Assembly (NCBI GenBank): GCA_016215605.1
Contig: JACRJB010000035.1
Span: 33,967 to 97,966, forward strand
Direction of reading: 5' to 3'
DNA length: 64,000 bases
Origin: Rhodopseudomonas palustris
GTDB taxonomy: Bacteria > Pseudomonadota > Alphaproteobacteria > Rhizobiales > Xanthobacteraceae
Made by a program: the position numbers and the translations under genes. Positions 1 to 9,124 of the stretch are shown here, in pieces (the stretch's first letter is position 1; every line of letters begins with the position of its first letter). The notes under the pieces are model-generated. The model saw only the letters and a program-made list of their open reading frames with translations. It searched no databases and was not told where the DNA came from.

Positions 1-369
1 GGCCAGCCGGTGACGCTGACCGGCTATCTGCGGTTTCCGGAAAGCGCCGGCCTGCTGACGCCGGCGCCGGACGCGGCGAAGCGGCTGTGGTTCACCCGCG
101 ACATCGCCACCATGGCGGAGCGGCTCGGCTGGACCGGCGAAACCGCGCTGGCGCCGTTCTATGTCGACCTGGAATCGCCGGTGCCGGCCAGCGGCGTGCC
201 CAAGCCGGGTCCGCTCGGCGTGCATCTGCGCGACCAGCACATGCAATACGCCGTCACCTGGTTCGGCCTGGCGCTGGCGGTGGCGGTGGCGTTCGGGGTC
301 TGGCTGGTCGGCCAGCGCCGCAGCAAGCCCGCAACCCCCGCGGCCCGGCCGTCGCGCCGGATTGCCTGA
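1..369 (+). CDS. SURF1 family cytochrome c oxidase assembly protein (3' part)
   Basis: The reading frame is open from the first base of the window, so only the C-terminal 122 residues are present and the start lies to the left. The fragment begins GQPVTLTGYLRFPE, contains the APFYVDLESP stretch and the HxxYxxTWFGLA segment that introduces the second membrane helix (about residues 83-102), and ends with a short basic tail. This is the usual end of SURF1, an inner-membrane factor that helps insert haem a into cytochrome aa3 oxidase. SURF1 usually closes the cta/cox cluster, so oxidase genes are expected to the left; that is inference. Confidence 0.85.
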   Translation, partial: GQPVTLTGYLRFPESAGLLTPAPDAAKRLWFTRDIATMAERLGWTGETALAPFYVDLESPVPASGVPKPGPLGVHLRDQHMQYAVTWFGLALAVAVAFGVWLVGQRRSKPATPAARPSRRIA

Positions 370-513
370 TCGGCCGGGACCGTCATCTTTTCGTCGGAGC
401 GGTTTCCCCTGCGCCTGAAAACGCTCTATGGTGACCGTGATTTCACCCGCGCGTGAGACGAATATTAATCGATATCAAAGGCTTGGCCGCGGCCCACGCC
501 TTTGGAGGGTGCC

Positions 514-1932
514 TTGACGACCTATGTTTCGACCCGGGGCGATGCCCCGCGCCTCGGCTTTTGCGAAGTGATGCTGACCGGGCTGGCTCGCGACGGCGGG
601 CTGTATCTGCCCGAGGTCTGGCCGCAGCTGTCGCCCGAGACCATCGCCGGCCTGTTCGGCCGGCCGTATTGGGAAGTCGCCGTCGAGGTGATCCGGCCGT
701 TCGTGGCCGGCGAGATTTCCGACGCCGAGCTCGGCCGGATGGCCAACGAGGCCTACGCCACCTTCCGCCACCCGGCGGTGGTGCCGCTGCGCCAGAGTGG
801 GCCGAGCCAGTTCGTGCTCGAGCTGTTCCACGGCCCGACGCTGGCGTTCAAGGACGTCGCGATGCAGCTGTTGTCGCGGTTGATGGATCACGTGCTGGAG
901 AAGCGCCAGCAGCGCACCACCATTGTGGTCGCGACCTCCGGCGACACCGGCGGCGCCGCGGTCGACGCCTTCGCCAATCTCAACAATGTCGATCTGGTGG
1001 TGCTGTTTCCGCATGGCCGGATTTCGGACGTGCAGCGGATGATGATGACGACGTCCGGCGCGCCGAACGTGCATGCGCTGGCGATCGAGGGGCATTTCGA
1101 CGATTGCCAGGCGATCGTGAAGGGCCTGTTCAACCACCACGCCTTCCGCGACAAGGTGGCGCTGTCCGGCGTCAATTCGATCAATTGGGCGCGGATCGTC
1201 GCCCAGGTTGTGTACTACTTCACCAGCGCAGTGGCGCTCGGCGCGCCGCATCGCGTCGTCGACTTCACCGTGCCGACCGGCAATTTCGGCGACATCTTCG
1301 CCGGCTACGTCGCCAAGAAAATGGGCCTGCCGGTGCGCCGGCTGAAGATCGCCGCCAACATCAACGACATTCTGGCCCGCACGCTGAAGACCGGCATCTA
1401 CGAGGTGCGCGAGGTGCACTCCACCACCTCGCCGTCGATGGACATCCAGGTGTCGTCGAATTTCGAGCGGCTGCTGTTCGAGGCGAGCGGCCGCGATGCC
1501 GCGATGGTGCGGGCGCTGATGGGCTCGCTCGGCCAGTCCGGCCGCTTCGTGCTGCCGGACGCCGTGCTGGCCGCGATTCGCGAGGAGTTCGACGCCGGCC
1601 GGGCCGACGAGACCGAGACCGAGGCGGCGATCCGCACCGCCTGGCGCGAGGCCGGCGATCTGGTCGATCCGCACACCGCGGTGGCGCTGGCGGTGGCCGA
1701 TCGCGACACCACGGACCCAACCGTGCCCAACATCGTTCTGTCCACCGCGCACGCGGCCAAATTCCCGGACGCGGTCGAGGCCGCCTGCGGGATGCGGCCG
1801 GAGCTGCCGGCCTGGCTCGGCGGATTGATGAGCGGAACGGAAACCATGCAGGTGATGCCCCGCGACCAGGCGGCGATCGAACGCCACGTGCTGTCGGTCA
1901 GCCGCGCGGCCAAACAAGGAGCAGTCGGATGA
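514..1932 (+). CDS. thrC: Threonine synthase (TTG start)
   Basis: This is a 472-residue PLP enzyme that converts O-phosphohomoserine to threonine in the cytoplasm. The N-terminus MTTYVSTRGD, the motif GPTLAFKD carrying the Schiff-base lysine (K113) and the SGDTGGAA phosphate loop identify the longer, fungal/proteobacterial type of threonine synthase. The start is chosen at a TTG because GGAGGG at 504-509 lies about five bases before it and homologues begin at this residue; a second TTG at 502 has no such site. The stop codon overlaps the start of the M16 peptidase gene (ATGA at 1929-1932), so the two are probably translationally coupled. Confidence 0.95.
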   Translation: MTTYVSTRGDAPRLGFCEVMLTGLARDGGLYLPEVWPQLSPETIAGLFGRPYWEVAVEVIRPFVAGEISDAELGRMANEAYATFRHPAVVPLRQSGPSQFVLELFHGPTLAFKDVAMQLLSRLMDHVLEKRQQRTTIVVATSGDTGGAAVDAFANLNNVDLVVLFPHGRISDVQRMMMTTSGAPNVHALAIEGHFDDCQAIVKGLFNHHAFRDKVALSGVNSINWARIVAQVVYYFTSAVALGAPHRVVDFTVPTGNFGDIFAGYVAKKMGLPVRRLKIAANINDILARTLKTGIYEVREVHSTTSPSMDIQVSSNFERLLFEASGRDAAMVRALMGSLGQSGRFVLPDAVLAAIREEFDAGRADETETEAAIRTAWREAGDLVDPHTAVALAVADRDTTDPTVPNIVLSTAHAAKFPDAVEAACGMRPELPAWLGGLMSGTETMQVMPRDQAAIERHVLSVSRAAKQGAVG

Positions 1933-3218
1933 GCGTCGAAGTCAGCAAGCTTCCCTCGGGCCTGACCGTCGTCACCGACACCATGCCGCATCTCGAGACC
2001 GCGGCGCTCGGCGTCTGGACCGGCGTCGGCGGCCGCGACGAGAAGGCCGACGAGCACGGCATCTCGCATCTCTTGGAACACATGGCGTTCAAGGGCACCA
2101 CCAAACGCACCTCGCGCGAGATCGCCGAGGAGATCGAGGCGGTCGGCGGCGACCTCAACGCCGGCACCTCGACCGAAACCACCGCCTATTACGCCCGGGT
2201 GATGAAGGCCGACGTGCCGCTGGCGCTGGACGTTCTGTCCGACATTCTCGCCAACCCGTCGTTCGAAGCCGAGGAGCTGGAGCGCGAGAAGAGCGTGATC
2301 GTGCAGGAGATCGGCGCCGCGCAGGACACGCCGGACGACGTCGTGTTCGAATATCTCAACGAGCTCTGCTATCCAGAGCAGCCGATCGGCCGCTCGCTGC
2401 TCGGCACCGCCAAGACGCTGAAGGGCTTCAACCGCGACAAGCTGCAGTCCTATCTGTCGACGCATTATCGCGGCCCCGACATGGTGGTGGCCGCCGCCGG
2501 CGCGGTCGATCACAAGCGCATCGTCGAGGAAGTCTCGCACCGCTTCGCCAGCTTCGACGCCGCCCCGGCGCCGAAGCCGCAGCCGGCGATGTTCGGCGCC
2601 GGCGGCTCCCGGGTGGTGCGCCGCGATCTCGAACAGGCGCATCTGACGCTGGCGCTGGAAGGCCTGCCGCAGAGCGACAAGTCGCTGTTCAGCCTGCAGG
2701 TGTTCACCAACATTCTCGGCGGCGGGATGTCGTCGCGGCTGTTTCAGGAGGTCCGCGAGAAGCGCGGGCTGTGCTACTCGATCTACACTTTCCACGCGCC
2801 CTATGCCGACACCGGCTTCTTCGGCCTCTACACCGGCACCGATCCGGACGACGCGCCGGAAATGATGGAAGTGATCGTCGACGTCATCAACGACGCGGTC
2901 GAGACCCTGACCGACGCCGAGATCGCCCGCGCCAAGGCGCAGATGAAGGCCGGCCTGCTGATGGCGCTGGAAAGCTGCAGCTCGCGCGCCGAGCAGCTCG
3001 CCCGCCACATCCTGGCCTATGGCCGGCCGCTCTCGGTCGACGAACTGGTGGCGAAGATCGACGCGGTCAGCATCGAGACCACCCGCCACGCCGCGCGCGA
3101 GCTGATGTCGCGCAGCCGCCCGGCCGTGGTGGCGCTCGGCAGCGGCCGGGGGCTGGACACGGCTGTGGGTTATGCGGAAGGATTGACACAATCCAAGGCC
3201 AAAACCTCGTATCATTGA
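1929..3218 (+). CDS. M16 family zinc metallopeptidase (processing-peptidase-like)
   Basis: This 429-residue protein has the inverted zinc motif HLLEH (H47, E50, H51) followed 76 residues later by the third ligand E127 in VIVQEIG, the full M16 signature. The glycine-rich segment NILGGGMSSRLFQEVREKRGLCYS is the usual substrate-binding stretch of the C-terminal inactive half. The family includes the mitochondrial processing peptidase beta subunit and bacterial PqqF/YmxG-type peptidases; the bacterial substrates are mostly unknown. There is no signal peptide, so a cytoplasmic location is likely. It overlaps thrC by four bases, a pairing common in this group of bacteria. Confidence 0.9.
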   Translation: MSVEVSKLPSGLTVVTDTMPHLETAALGVWTGVGGRDEKADEHGISHLLEHMAFKGTTKRTSREIAEEIEAVGGDLNAGTSTETTAYYARVMKADVPLALDVLSDILANPSFEAEELEREKSVIVQEIGAAQDTPDDVVFEYLNELCYPEQPIGRSLLGTAKTLKGFNRDKLQSYLSTHYRGPDMVVAAAGAVDHKRIVEEVSHRFASFDAAPAPKPQPAMFGAGGSRVVRRDLEQAHLTLALEGLPQSDKSLFSLQVFTNILGGGMSSRLFQEVREKRGLCYSIYTFHAPYADTGFFGLYTGTDPDDAPEMMEVIVDVINDAVETLTDAEIARAKAQMKAGLLMALESCSSRAEQLARHILAYGRPLSVDELVAKIDAVSIETTRHAARELMSRSRPAVVALGSGRGLDTAVGYAEGLTQSKAKTSYH

Positions 3219-3277
3219 CGTCGCGCGCCGCGCGCGGCTTCTGAGCGCCCCGCGGAGCGCGGATCGGAGTGTCGTCC

Positions 3278-3865
3278 ATGGCGCTGTTTCGAATGCCGTC
3301 CGCTGGCCCCGCGGCCCTGGCGCCGCGCGGCAACGGGCTGTTGCTGCGCTCCCCGCAGATGGCCGACTACGTGCAATGGGCCGAGCTGCGCGACCGCAGC
3401 CGCGCCTACCTGACGCCGTGGGAGCCGATCTGGCCGTCGGACGATCTGACCCGCTCCGGCTTCCGCCGACGGCTGCGGCGCTATGCCGAGGACATCGCCG
3501 CCGACCGCTCCTATCCGTTTCTGGTGTTTCGCGAGGCCGACGGCGAACTGGTCGGGGGCGTCACCCTCGCCAATGTCCGCCGCGGCATCGTCCAGGCCGG
3601 CACCATCGGCTATTGGGTTGGCGAGCCCTTTGCCGGCCGCGGCTACATGACGGCGGCGCTGCGGGTGCTGCTGCCGACGCTGTTCGGCGAGCTCAATCTG
3701 CACCGGGTCGAGGCCGCCTGCATCCCGACCAACGCGCCGTCGATCCGCGTGCTGCAAAAATGCGGCTTCACCCGCGAGGGGCTGGCGCGGCGCTATCTCT
3801 GCATCAACGGCATCTGGCAGGACCATCTGCTGTTCGGATTGTTGCACGAGGATTTCCGCGGCTGA
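3278..3865 (+). CDS. GNAT acetyltransferase, RimJ-like
   Basis: This 195-residue protein has the GNAT fold. The acetyl-CoA-binding segment is seen as VGEPFAGRGYMTAALRVLL, followed by LHRVEAACIPTNAPSIRVLQKCGF, the segment typical of RimJ/RimL N-terminal protein acetyltransferases, and it ends with GIWQDHLLFGLL. ATG at 3278 is preferred over GTG at 3269 because GGATCGGAG at 3261-3269 gives a ribosome site at normal spacing. It follows the peptidase gene by 59 bases in the same direction and could be co-transcribed. The acceptor (ribosomal protein or another target) cannot be read from the sequence. Confidence 0.85.
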   Translation: MALFRMPSAGPAALAPRGNGLLLRSPQMADYVQWAELRDRSRAYLTPWEPIWPSDDLTRSGFRRRLRRYAEDIAADRSYPFLVFREADGELVGGVTLANVRRGIVQAGTIGYWVGEPFAGRGYMTAALRVLLPTLFGELNLHRVEAACIPTNAPSIRVLQKCGFTREGLARRYLCINGIWQDHLLFGLLHEDFRG

Positions 3866-3969
3866 CCGCGCCGCGGAACGTCTCGCCGTCGCGACATCGG
3901 CGCCTTTGGATCGCCGGCTTTGCTTTGCTATAACGCCGGCCTGACAAGAGCAGTGCGCAGCCGGGGTGG

Positions 3970-4620
3970 ATGATGAGAGACGATTTTGAACGAATGCCGG
4001 CAGGTCGGTGGGGGCGGAAAGCGGCCCTCGTCGTGCTCGGCGCGGCGATCGGCGGCAGCATGCTGGCGGCGCCGGCCTGGTCGCAATCCTTCACCGATCG
4101 CTTCAAGAATCTGTTCGGCGGCTCGTCGGAGTCGGCCCCCACGGTCTCCAACGGCCCCGCCGCCGAGACCGATCTCACCTGTCCGGCGGTCAGCATCCGT
4201 CCCGGCGCGGCGACCTATGCGGTCGGGCTGCCGGGCAAGGAAGCCAGCGGCAACGATCTGCGCTACCAGGTGGTGATCGGCCGCACCGCGCGCGAATGCA
4301 ATCTCAACGGCGGGATGATCACGGCCCATATCGGCATTCAGGGCCGGGTCATCGCCGGCCCGGCCGGCGCGCCGGAGAGTGTCGACGTGCCGATCCGCGT
4401 CGCCGTGGTGCAGGACGGCGTGTCGCCGAAGACGGTGTTCACCAAGGCCTACCGCACCAATGTGACGATGGGCAGCGACGGCAACGTGCCGTTCAGCCTG
4501 GTCACCGAGGACGTCGTCTATCCGGCGCCGCCGGCCGACGTCAACGACGCCTACGTGTTCTACATCGGCTTCGACCCGCAGGTGCTGAAAGGTGAGCCGA
4601 AGCCGCGGAAGAGGAAGTAG
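3970..4620 (+). CDS. Exported protein of unknown function
   Basis: This 216-residue protein has a positively charged N-terminus, a hydrophobic stretch (about residues 18-34) and a likely signal-peptidase site after APAWSQS. The mature part contains two cysteines (in DLTCPAV and ARECNLNG) that could form a disulfide in the periplasm, and a beta-rich, repeat-free sequence ending in a basic tail. Two ATG codons (3970 and 3973) are adjacent; the first is given. I recognise it as a conserved alphaproteobacterial exported protein but not as a named family with known function. Confidence 0.75.
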   Translation: MMRDDFERMPAGRWGRKAALVVLGAAIGGSMLAAPAWSQSFTDRFKNLFGGSSESAPTVSNGPAAETDLTCPAVSIRPGAATYAVGLPGKEASGNDLRYQVVIGRTARECNLNGGMITAHIGIQGRVIAGPAGAPESVDVPIRVAVVQDGVSPKTVFTKAYRTNVTMGSDGNVPFSLVTEDVVYPAPPADVNDAYVFYIGFDPQVLKGEPKPRKRK

Positions 4621-4685
4621 TCGCGCTTCCGCCGCCGCCGCCGCTTCATCCTTTCCTCTGATAGCCGGAGCCTCGCAAGGGGCCC

Positions 4686-4850
4686 AGCGCGCTCCCTCTC
4701 CCGCTTGCGGGAGAGGGTTGGGGTGAGGGCGACGCAGGCACCGAGCCGCGCGACGCGGAGAGTCAGCTGCCCTCACCCGGATCGCTGCGCGATCCGACCC
4801 TCGGGTCAAGCCCGAGGGCAGGCTCTCTCCCGCAAGCGGGAGAGGTTGCG
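4686..4850. repeat. Interspersed palindromic repeat, family A (copy 1)
   Basis: A long imperfect inverted repeat. The left end reads CTCCCTCTCCCGCTTGCGGG and continues AGAGGGTTGGGGTGAGGGC; the right end has CCCTCACCC and TCTCCCGCAAGCGGGAGAGG. The middle has further small hairpins (GGATCGCTGCGCGATCC; CTCGGGTCAAGCCCGAG). At least six related copies occur in this window. It fills most of the gap between the exported-protein gene and the ATP synthase terminator. Confidence 0.85.
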
Positions 4851-4896
4851 CGGTGCCGGTTGAGACGCCTCATGCCAAGATCGGGTGAGACAAACA

Positions 4897-4938
4897 CAAC
4901 AAAAAAGCCGGCGCGATCGCTCGCGCCGGCTTTTGAAT
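4897..4938 (-). terminator. Rho-independent terminator of the atp F0 operon
   Basis: Arms 4903-4916 and 4921-4934 form a 14-base-pair stem with a four-base loop (TCGC). On the minus strand the stem is followed by a T run reading into GGCTTTTTTG. It lies 19 bases after the atpF stop codon, the expected place for the end of the atpIBEF'F transcript. Confidence 0.9.
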
Positions 4939-4956
4939 CTTGTCGAGAAGCGCCGC

Positions 4957-5448
4957 TCAGTTGAGCTTGCTGCGGACTTCCTGGATGCCCTTGCCGAGCA
5001 GATCGTCGGCGACCTGGCCCTTGACCGACTGCGACAGGATCGAGGCGGCGGCGGACACCGCGGCCTCGGCCGCGGCGGCGCGGACGTCGGCGAGGGCCTG
5101 GGCCTCCGCCAGCGCGATCTTGCTCTCCGCGGTCTTGGTGCGGCGGGCGACGAAGTCTTCCAGCTTGGCCTTGGATTCCGCCGCGATCCGTTCGGCGTCC
5201 GCCTTGGCGCTGGCGATGATCGCTTCGGCCTCGCGTTCCGCCTGGGCGCGGCGCGCCCGATAGTCGGCGAGCAGCTTGGCGGCTTCGTCCTTGAGCTTGC
5301 GGGCCTCGTCGAGCTCGGCCTTGATCCGGTCGCGACGATTGTCGAGGGCCTTCAGCACGGTCTTGTGGACACCGAGATAGCCGAAAATGCCCATCAGAAT
5401 GACGAACGCGATGGCGACCCAGGTTTCTGCTTCAGCGAAGATTGCCAT
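4957..5448 (-). CDS. atpF: ATP synthase F0 subunit b
   Basis: This 163-residue protein has one N-terminal membrane helix (about residues 8-27) and then a long charged, alanine-rich helix, the pattern of the peripheral stalk subunit b. The dimerising helix runs to about residue 135. It is the last gene of the F0 operon, four bases after the related subunit b'. Having two different b subunits forming a heterodimer is typical of photosynthetic bacteria and many alphaproteobacteria. The F1 genes are not in the window; in this group they sit at a separate locus. Confidence 0.93.
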   Translation of the reverse strand: MAIFAEAETWVAIAFVILMGIFGYLGVHKTVLKALDNRRDRIKAELDEARKLKDEAAKLLADYRARRAQAEREAEAIIASAKADAERIAAESKAKLEDFVARRTKTAESKIALAEAQALADVRAAAAEAAVSAAASILSQSVKGQVADDLLGKGIQEVRSKLN

Positions 5449-5452
5449 CAGC

Positions 5453-6010
5453 TCAGCCCTTCATCGACGCGTTGACCGCGCTGTCCAGCACCTTGCTGTC
5501 CGGCTGCACGCCGGCGAGCTGCTGAACGATCGCAGCGGCGGCTTCGGAAGCGATGCCGCGAACGTTGCCCATCGCGGCGGTACGGGTCGCGGCGATGGTC
5601 TTCTCGGCGTCGGCGAGCTTGCCCGCCAGCCGCTCTTCCAGCGTCTTGCGCTCGGCTTCCGCCGCCGCATTCAGCTTTTCGCGGGTCTCGGCGCCGATCG
5701 CCTGGGCCCGTGCGCGGGCCCCCGCGAGTTCGGCCTCGTAGGCCTTCAGCGCCTCGTCGGATTCGCCCTTGAGCTTCTGGGCCGCGGCCAGATCGCCCTC
5801 GATCGTCTTCTGACGCTCCTCGATCACCCCGCCGACGCGCGGCAGGGCGAGCTTGGAGACGATCAGATAGAGCGCGACGAAGGCGATCGTCAGCGACACC
5901 AATTGCGAGGCAAAGGTTTCCTTCTGGAACGGCGGGAAGGGAGCCTTGTGGCCCCCGTCCGCCGCCGTGTGGGCGGTTGCGCCCTTCGCATCGCCATGAC
6001 CTTCAGCCAC
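5453..6010 (-). CDS. atpF': ATP synthase F0 subunit b' (second b-type subunit)
   Basis: This 185-residue protein has a longer N-terminal extension rich in Gly, His and Ala (residues 1-30), a membrane helix at about 36-54, and the stalk helix with the [15 protein letters not shown] segment typical of b'. It lies between atpE and atpF and would pair with the shorter b subunit to form the stator stalk. The name is given variously as atpG, atpX or atpF2 in different genomes. No unusual features were seen. Confidence 0.93.
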   Translation of the reverse strand: MAEGHGDAKGATAHTAADGGHKAPFPPFQKETFASQLVSLTIAFVALYLIVSKLALPRVGGVIEERQKTIEGDLAAAQKLKGESDEALKAYEAELAGARARAQAIGAETREKLNAAAEAERKTLEERLAGKLADAEKTIAATRTAAMGNVRGIASEAAAAIVQQLAGVQPDSKVLDSAVNASMKG

Positions 6011-6064
6011 GGGCTTCTCCTGTTCGGCCGATCACGACCACAGCGTCACGACCGGATTGGACTC

Positions 6065-6292
6065 TTAGAGGGCGAACAGCAGCAGCAGCGCGATCAGCAG
6101 CGAGAAGATGCCGAGCGCTTCCGTCACCGCGAAGCCGAAAATCAGGTTGCCGAACTGGCCCTGGGCAGCCGAGGGATTGCGCACCGCAGCGGCGAGGTAG
6201 TTGCCGAAGATGATGCCCACGCCCGCGCCCGCGCCGCCCATGCCAATGCAGGCAATACCAGCGCCAATGTACTTCGCGGCAATCGGATCCAT
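6065..6292 (-). CDS. atpE: ATP synthase F0 subunit c
   Basis: This 75-residue proteolipid forms the rotor ring. It has two hydrophobic helices joined by a polar loop with the motif ARNPSA, and the second helix carries the proton-binding glutamate in AVTEALGIF. The start is set at [10 protein letters not shown], preceded by CAGGAG on the minus strand; an upstream in-frame start would add 30 non-conserved residues. It sits between atpB and atpF'. Confidence 0.96.
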   Translation of the reverse strand: MDPIAAKYIGAGIACIGMGGAGAGVGIIFGNYLAAAVRNPSAAQGQFGNLIFGFAVTEALGIFSLLIALLLLFAL

Positions 6293-6342
6293 GTAACGAA
6301 CTCCTGTTGGGGTTTTGGTTGAAGAGTGGTCGGTGACGGGCC

Positions 6343-7089
6343 TCAGTGGCCCGGGTGAATCGCATCGTTGAGATAGATGCAAGTCAGGATGGCGAACACG
6401 TAGGCCTGCAGGAACGCGACCAGCAGTTCGAGGGCGGTCAGGGCGATGGTCAGGCCGAGCGGCAGCACCGCGCCGAACCAGCCGACGACGCCGATCGCGC
6501 CGAGCATGGCGATGAAGCTCGCGAACACCTTCAGCGCGATGTGGCCCGCCAGCATGTTGGCGAACAGACGCACCGAGTGCGACACCGGCTTGAGGAAGAA
6601 CGAGATCACTTCGATGAACACCACCAGCGGCAGGATGTAGATCGGCACGCCGGAGGGGACGAAAAGCTTGAAGAACTTCAGGCCGTTCTTGGACAGGCCG
6701 TAGATCAGCACGGTGAGGAACACCAGCATCGCCAGCGTGACCGTGACGATCAGGTGGCTCGACACCGTGAAGGTGTAGGGAATGATGCCGACGAGGTTGG
6801 ACACCGCGATGAACATGAACAGCGAGAACACCAGCGGGAAGAACTTCAGGCCTTCCTTGCCGGCGGTCGATCGGATCATGTTGGCGACGAATTCGTAGGA
6901 CAGCTCCGCGATCGACTGGAACCGGCCCGGCACCAGCTGCCGGCTCGGCGCCAGCATCAGGATGGCGATGATCCCGACCGCGGCGAACATGTAGGCCGAC
7001 GAATTGGTGAACGCGATTTCCTGTCCGCCAATGTGACCAAGGGAAAACAGCTTGGTGATCTGGAACTGATGAATTGGATCGGCGGCCAT
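6343..7089 (-). CDS. atpB: ATP synthase F0 subunit a
   Basis: This 248-residue membrane protein holds the proton half-channels next to the c ring. The essential arginine is in the segment [14 protein letters not shown], and the last helix contains [19 protein letters not shown] with the conserved glutamine. Length and helix number are normal for alphaproteobacterial AtpB. It follows atpI and precedes atpE in the usual F0 order. Confidence 0.96.
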   Translation of the reverse strand: MAADPIHQFQITKLFSLGHIGGQEIAFTNSSAYMFAAVGIIAILMLAPSRQLVPGRFQSIAELSYEFVANMIRSTAGKEGLKFFPLVFSLFMFIAVSNLVGIIPYTFTVSSHLIVTVTLAMLVFLTVLIYGLSKNGLKFFKLFVPSGVPIYILPLVVFIEVISFFLKPVSHSVRLFANMLAGHIALKVFASFIAMLGAIGVVGWFGAVLPLGLTIALTALELLVAFLQAYVFAILTCIYLNDAIHPGH

Positions 7090-7156
7090 TGTTTCTCAGT
7101 CTACCGGTTTCGCGAACTTGCGCGGGTGTCGATGGTCGGTTGCACTTCGGACCGCG

Positions 7157-7537
7157 TCAGAGCCGCTCGGACTGCTTCGCCATCACACCCGCGGCCCTCA
7201 TCACATTGATCACGCCGGCGGTGAAGCCGAGCAGCGAAAACACGATCAGACCCCAGGGCGAAGTCGACAGCAAACGATCGAAACCCCAGCCGAGAGCCGC
7301 TCCGCCGAGGACGCCGGCGACCAGTTCGGAGGAGAGGCGAAGCCCAACGGCCATGGCGGATGCCTTGGCCTGAGCCTGCTCCTCCTCGGACGGGTCAGTC
7401 CCGATTTTTCGGCCGCCCCCAATTTTGGACAACCGGTGATCCAGACTTCCGAGCCTTGCGGAAAGCGCAGCTTCATCGGGCGTATTGCCGCGACTTCCAT
7501 CAGTCTGTTTGCTGCCCTCGTGCGTGTCGTCCGCCAT
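7157..7537 (-). CDS. atpI: AtpI-type F0F1 assembly/regulatory protein
   Basis: This 126-residue protein has a polar N-terminal half (about residues 1-60) followed by two membrane helices (about 68-86 and 94-115) separated by a short loop with GWGFDRLLST. This is the layout of AtpI/AtpQ proteins, which head F0 operons and are thought to help c-ring assembly or Mg2+ supply. It is the first gene of the operon. Confidence 0.85.
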   Translation of the reverse strand: MADDTHEGSKQTDGSRGNTPDEAALSARLGSLDHRLSKIGGGRKIGTDPSEEEQAQAKASAMAVGLRLSSELVAGVLGGAALGWGFDRLLSTSPWGLIVFSLLGFTAGVINVMRAAGVMAKQSERL

Positions 7538-7838
7538 AGTGTGGAGACCCGTAACGGTGCCGCAGATGATGAAAATAACGCCCCGTGACCCTCAAAAGCC
7601 GCGCGGACCATACTGATGGCATAGGGGCAAGTCAAGATTCGCTCGCAGCCCTTTACAGCGTTGTTTTGGCTGATTTTATTGAGGATTTGCGACTCGCTGC
7701 GCTAACTTGTCCGCAGTGCAATAGGCGCATCGCGCCGAGGTTCCGGCTTGCACCGGCGAATGGCGTCTGATCGGATGCGCGCGATTTCGACGACTGGTTC
7801 GCAACAGTCGTCCGGATATTCCATCAGCCGGAGAGCGC
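7538..7838. promoter_or_regulatory. Divergent intergenic region holding the atp operon promoter
   Basis: About 300 bases between the start of atpI (minus) and the DsbA-like gene (plus). It is less GC-rich than the genes and must hold two promoters, but I cannot place -35/-10 boxes with confidence. A 61-codon ORF at 7585-7770 has no family features and is not called. For the plus-strand gene, GGAGAG at about 7830 is a good ribosome site. Confidence 0.5.
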
Positions 7839-8462
7839 ATGCCGCGTCAGATCGACTATTATTTCTCGTTCCAGTCGCCCTGGGCCTATATCGGCCACAA
7901 GCCGTTCCGGCAGGTCGTCGAGACCTACGATCTGGCGGTCGTCTACAAGCCGGTGCTGCTGACCGGGCTGTTCGCCGAGACTGGCGGCCTGCCGCTCGCC
8001 AAGCGGCACCCTGCGCGGCAACGCTACCGGCTGCTCGAGCTGCAGCGCTGGCGCGACAAGCGCGGACTCGACTTCAAATTGTGGCCGAAGCACTGGCCGT
8101 TCGACGCCCGTCTGGCCGACGGCGTGGTGCTGGCCGCGATGGCGGCCGGGCTCGATCCGGAGCCGTATGTGCAGCGCGCCTATCCGGCGGTGTGGGAGCG
8201 CGAGCTCGACCTCGCCGACCCGGCGGTGCTGGTCACGCTCGCCGACGATGCCGGGCTGCCGGGCGAGAAGCTGGTCGCTCACGCGGCGTCGGACCAGATC
8301 CGCGCCGCCTACGAGCAGAACCGCCACGACGCGATGGCCGCCGACGTGTTCGGCTCGCCGGCCTATGTGCTCGACGGCGAGGCGTTCTGGGGACAGGACC
8401 GGATCGAACTGCTGGCCGATGCGTTGAAATCCGGCCGCGGCCCTTACCGTCCGCCGAGCTGA
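7839..8462 (+). CDS. 2-hydroxychromene-2-carboxylate isomerase/DsbA-like thioredoxin-fold protein
   Basis: This 207-residue protein starts with the pattern IDYYFSFQSPWAYIG typical of the DsbA/kappa-class glutathione transferase family. The serine in FQSPWAY takes the place of the DsbA active cysteine, as in HCCA isomerases such as NahD. The cis-proline loop is seen as DVFGSPAYVLDGEAFWGQDR near the C-terminus. Family members isomerise hydroxychromene carboxylate in naphthalene breakdown with glutathione as cofactor, but many homologues lie outside such pathways, and no aromatic-degradation gene is nearby. The exact substrate is unknown. Confidence 0.85.
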   Translation: MPRQIDYYFSFQSPWAYIGHKPFRQVVETYDLAVVYKPVLLTGLFAETGGLPLAKRHPARQRYRLLELQRWRDKRGLDFKLWPKHWPFDARLADGVVLAAMAAGLDPEPYVQRAYPAVWERELDLADPAVLVTLADDAGLPGEKLVAHAASDQIRAAYEQNRHDAMAADVFGSPAYVLDGEAFWGQDRIELLADALKSGRGPYRPPS

Positions 8463-8507
8463 CACCCCATATGGAACGGGTCCTCATCCGTCCGGCGGAG
8501 CACCGCA

Positions 8508-9098
8508 ATGATCCTGGCCAGCCTTGAAGCGACCCCATTCCGATCCGCGCCCCGGCTGGCGCGGATCGCCGCGCTGTCGGTGATGGTCACGCTGTGCGGC
8601 GGCGGCGCCTTCGCCGAGTCGCTGCCCGACAGCGAGAACGGGCGCTACACTTTCACGCCGAACGCCGATGGCGTGACGCGGCTCGACACCCGCACCGGCA
8701 AGGTTTCGACCTGCAAGGACAAAGGCAACGGCTGGGCCTGCGAAGCGGTCGCCGACGACCGCGCCGCGTTCGACGCCGAGATCGGCCGGCTGCAGGGCGA
8801 CAACGACCGGCTGAAGAAACAGGCCGAGGCGCTCAAGGTCGAGAACGACAGCCTCAAGGCGCAGCTGGCGCAGCGCGGCCCGACCGTCTCGGGCAAGATC
8901 GACGAGCCGATGCCGAAGAGCGACAAGATGCTGACGCCGGAGGTCACCACCAAGGACGGCCAGCGCAAGCTGGAGATCCCGCTGCCAAGCGATCAGGACG
9001 TCGACCGGGTGATGGGTTTCATCGAGCGCGCCTGGCGGCGGCTGATCGACATGGCCAACCGGATCCAGCGCGAAGCTACCGGCGACGGCAAGACCTGA
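8508..9098 (+). CDS. Exported coiled-coil protein of unknown function
   Basis: This 196-residue protein has a probable signal peptide ending near GGGAFAES (about residue 37). Next come a short segment containing two cysteines (VSTCKDK and GWACEAV) and a clear coiled coil at about residues 85-122 with heptad Leu and charged residues (IGRLQGDNDRLKKQ). The C-terminal part IERAWRRLIDMANRIQ is amphipathic. It lies 45 bases after the isomerase gene and 26 bases before yjbQ, so the three may be co-transcribed. I recognise the overall type as common in Rhizobiales but know of no function. Confidence 0.75.
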   Translation: MILASLEATPFRSAPRLARIAALSVMVTLCGGGAFAESLPDSENGRYTFTPNADGVTRLDTRTGKVSTCKDKGNGWACEAVADDRAAFDAEIGRLQGDNDRLKKQAEALKVENDSLKAQLAQRGPTVSGKIDEPMPKSDKMLTPEVTTKDGQRKLEIPLPSDQDVDRVMGFIERAWRRLIDMANRIQREATGDGKT

Positions 9099-9124
9099 GC
9101 GGGTCGGGCGTCCGTGAGGCCGGC

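Noticed and set aside
7585..7770. 61-codon ORF between atpI and the isomerase gene
   Set aside because: No ribosome site, no recognisable features, and it covers the region needed for promoters.
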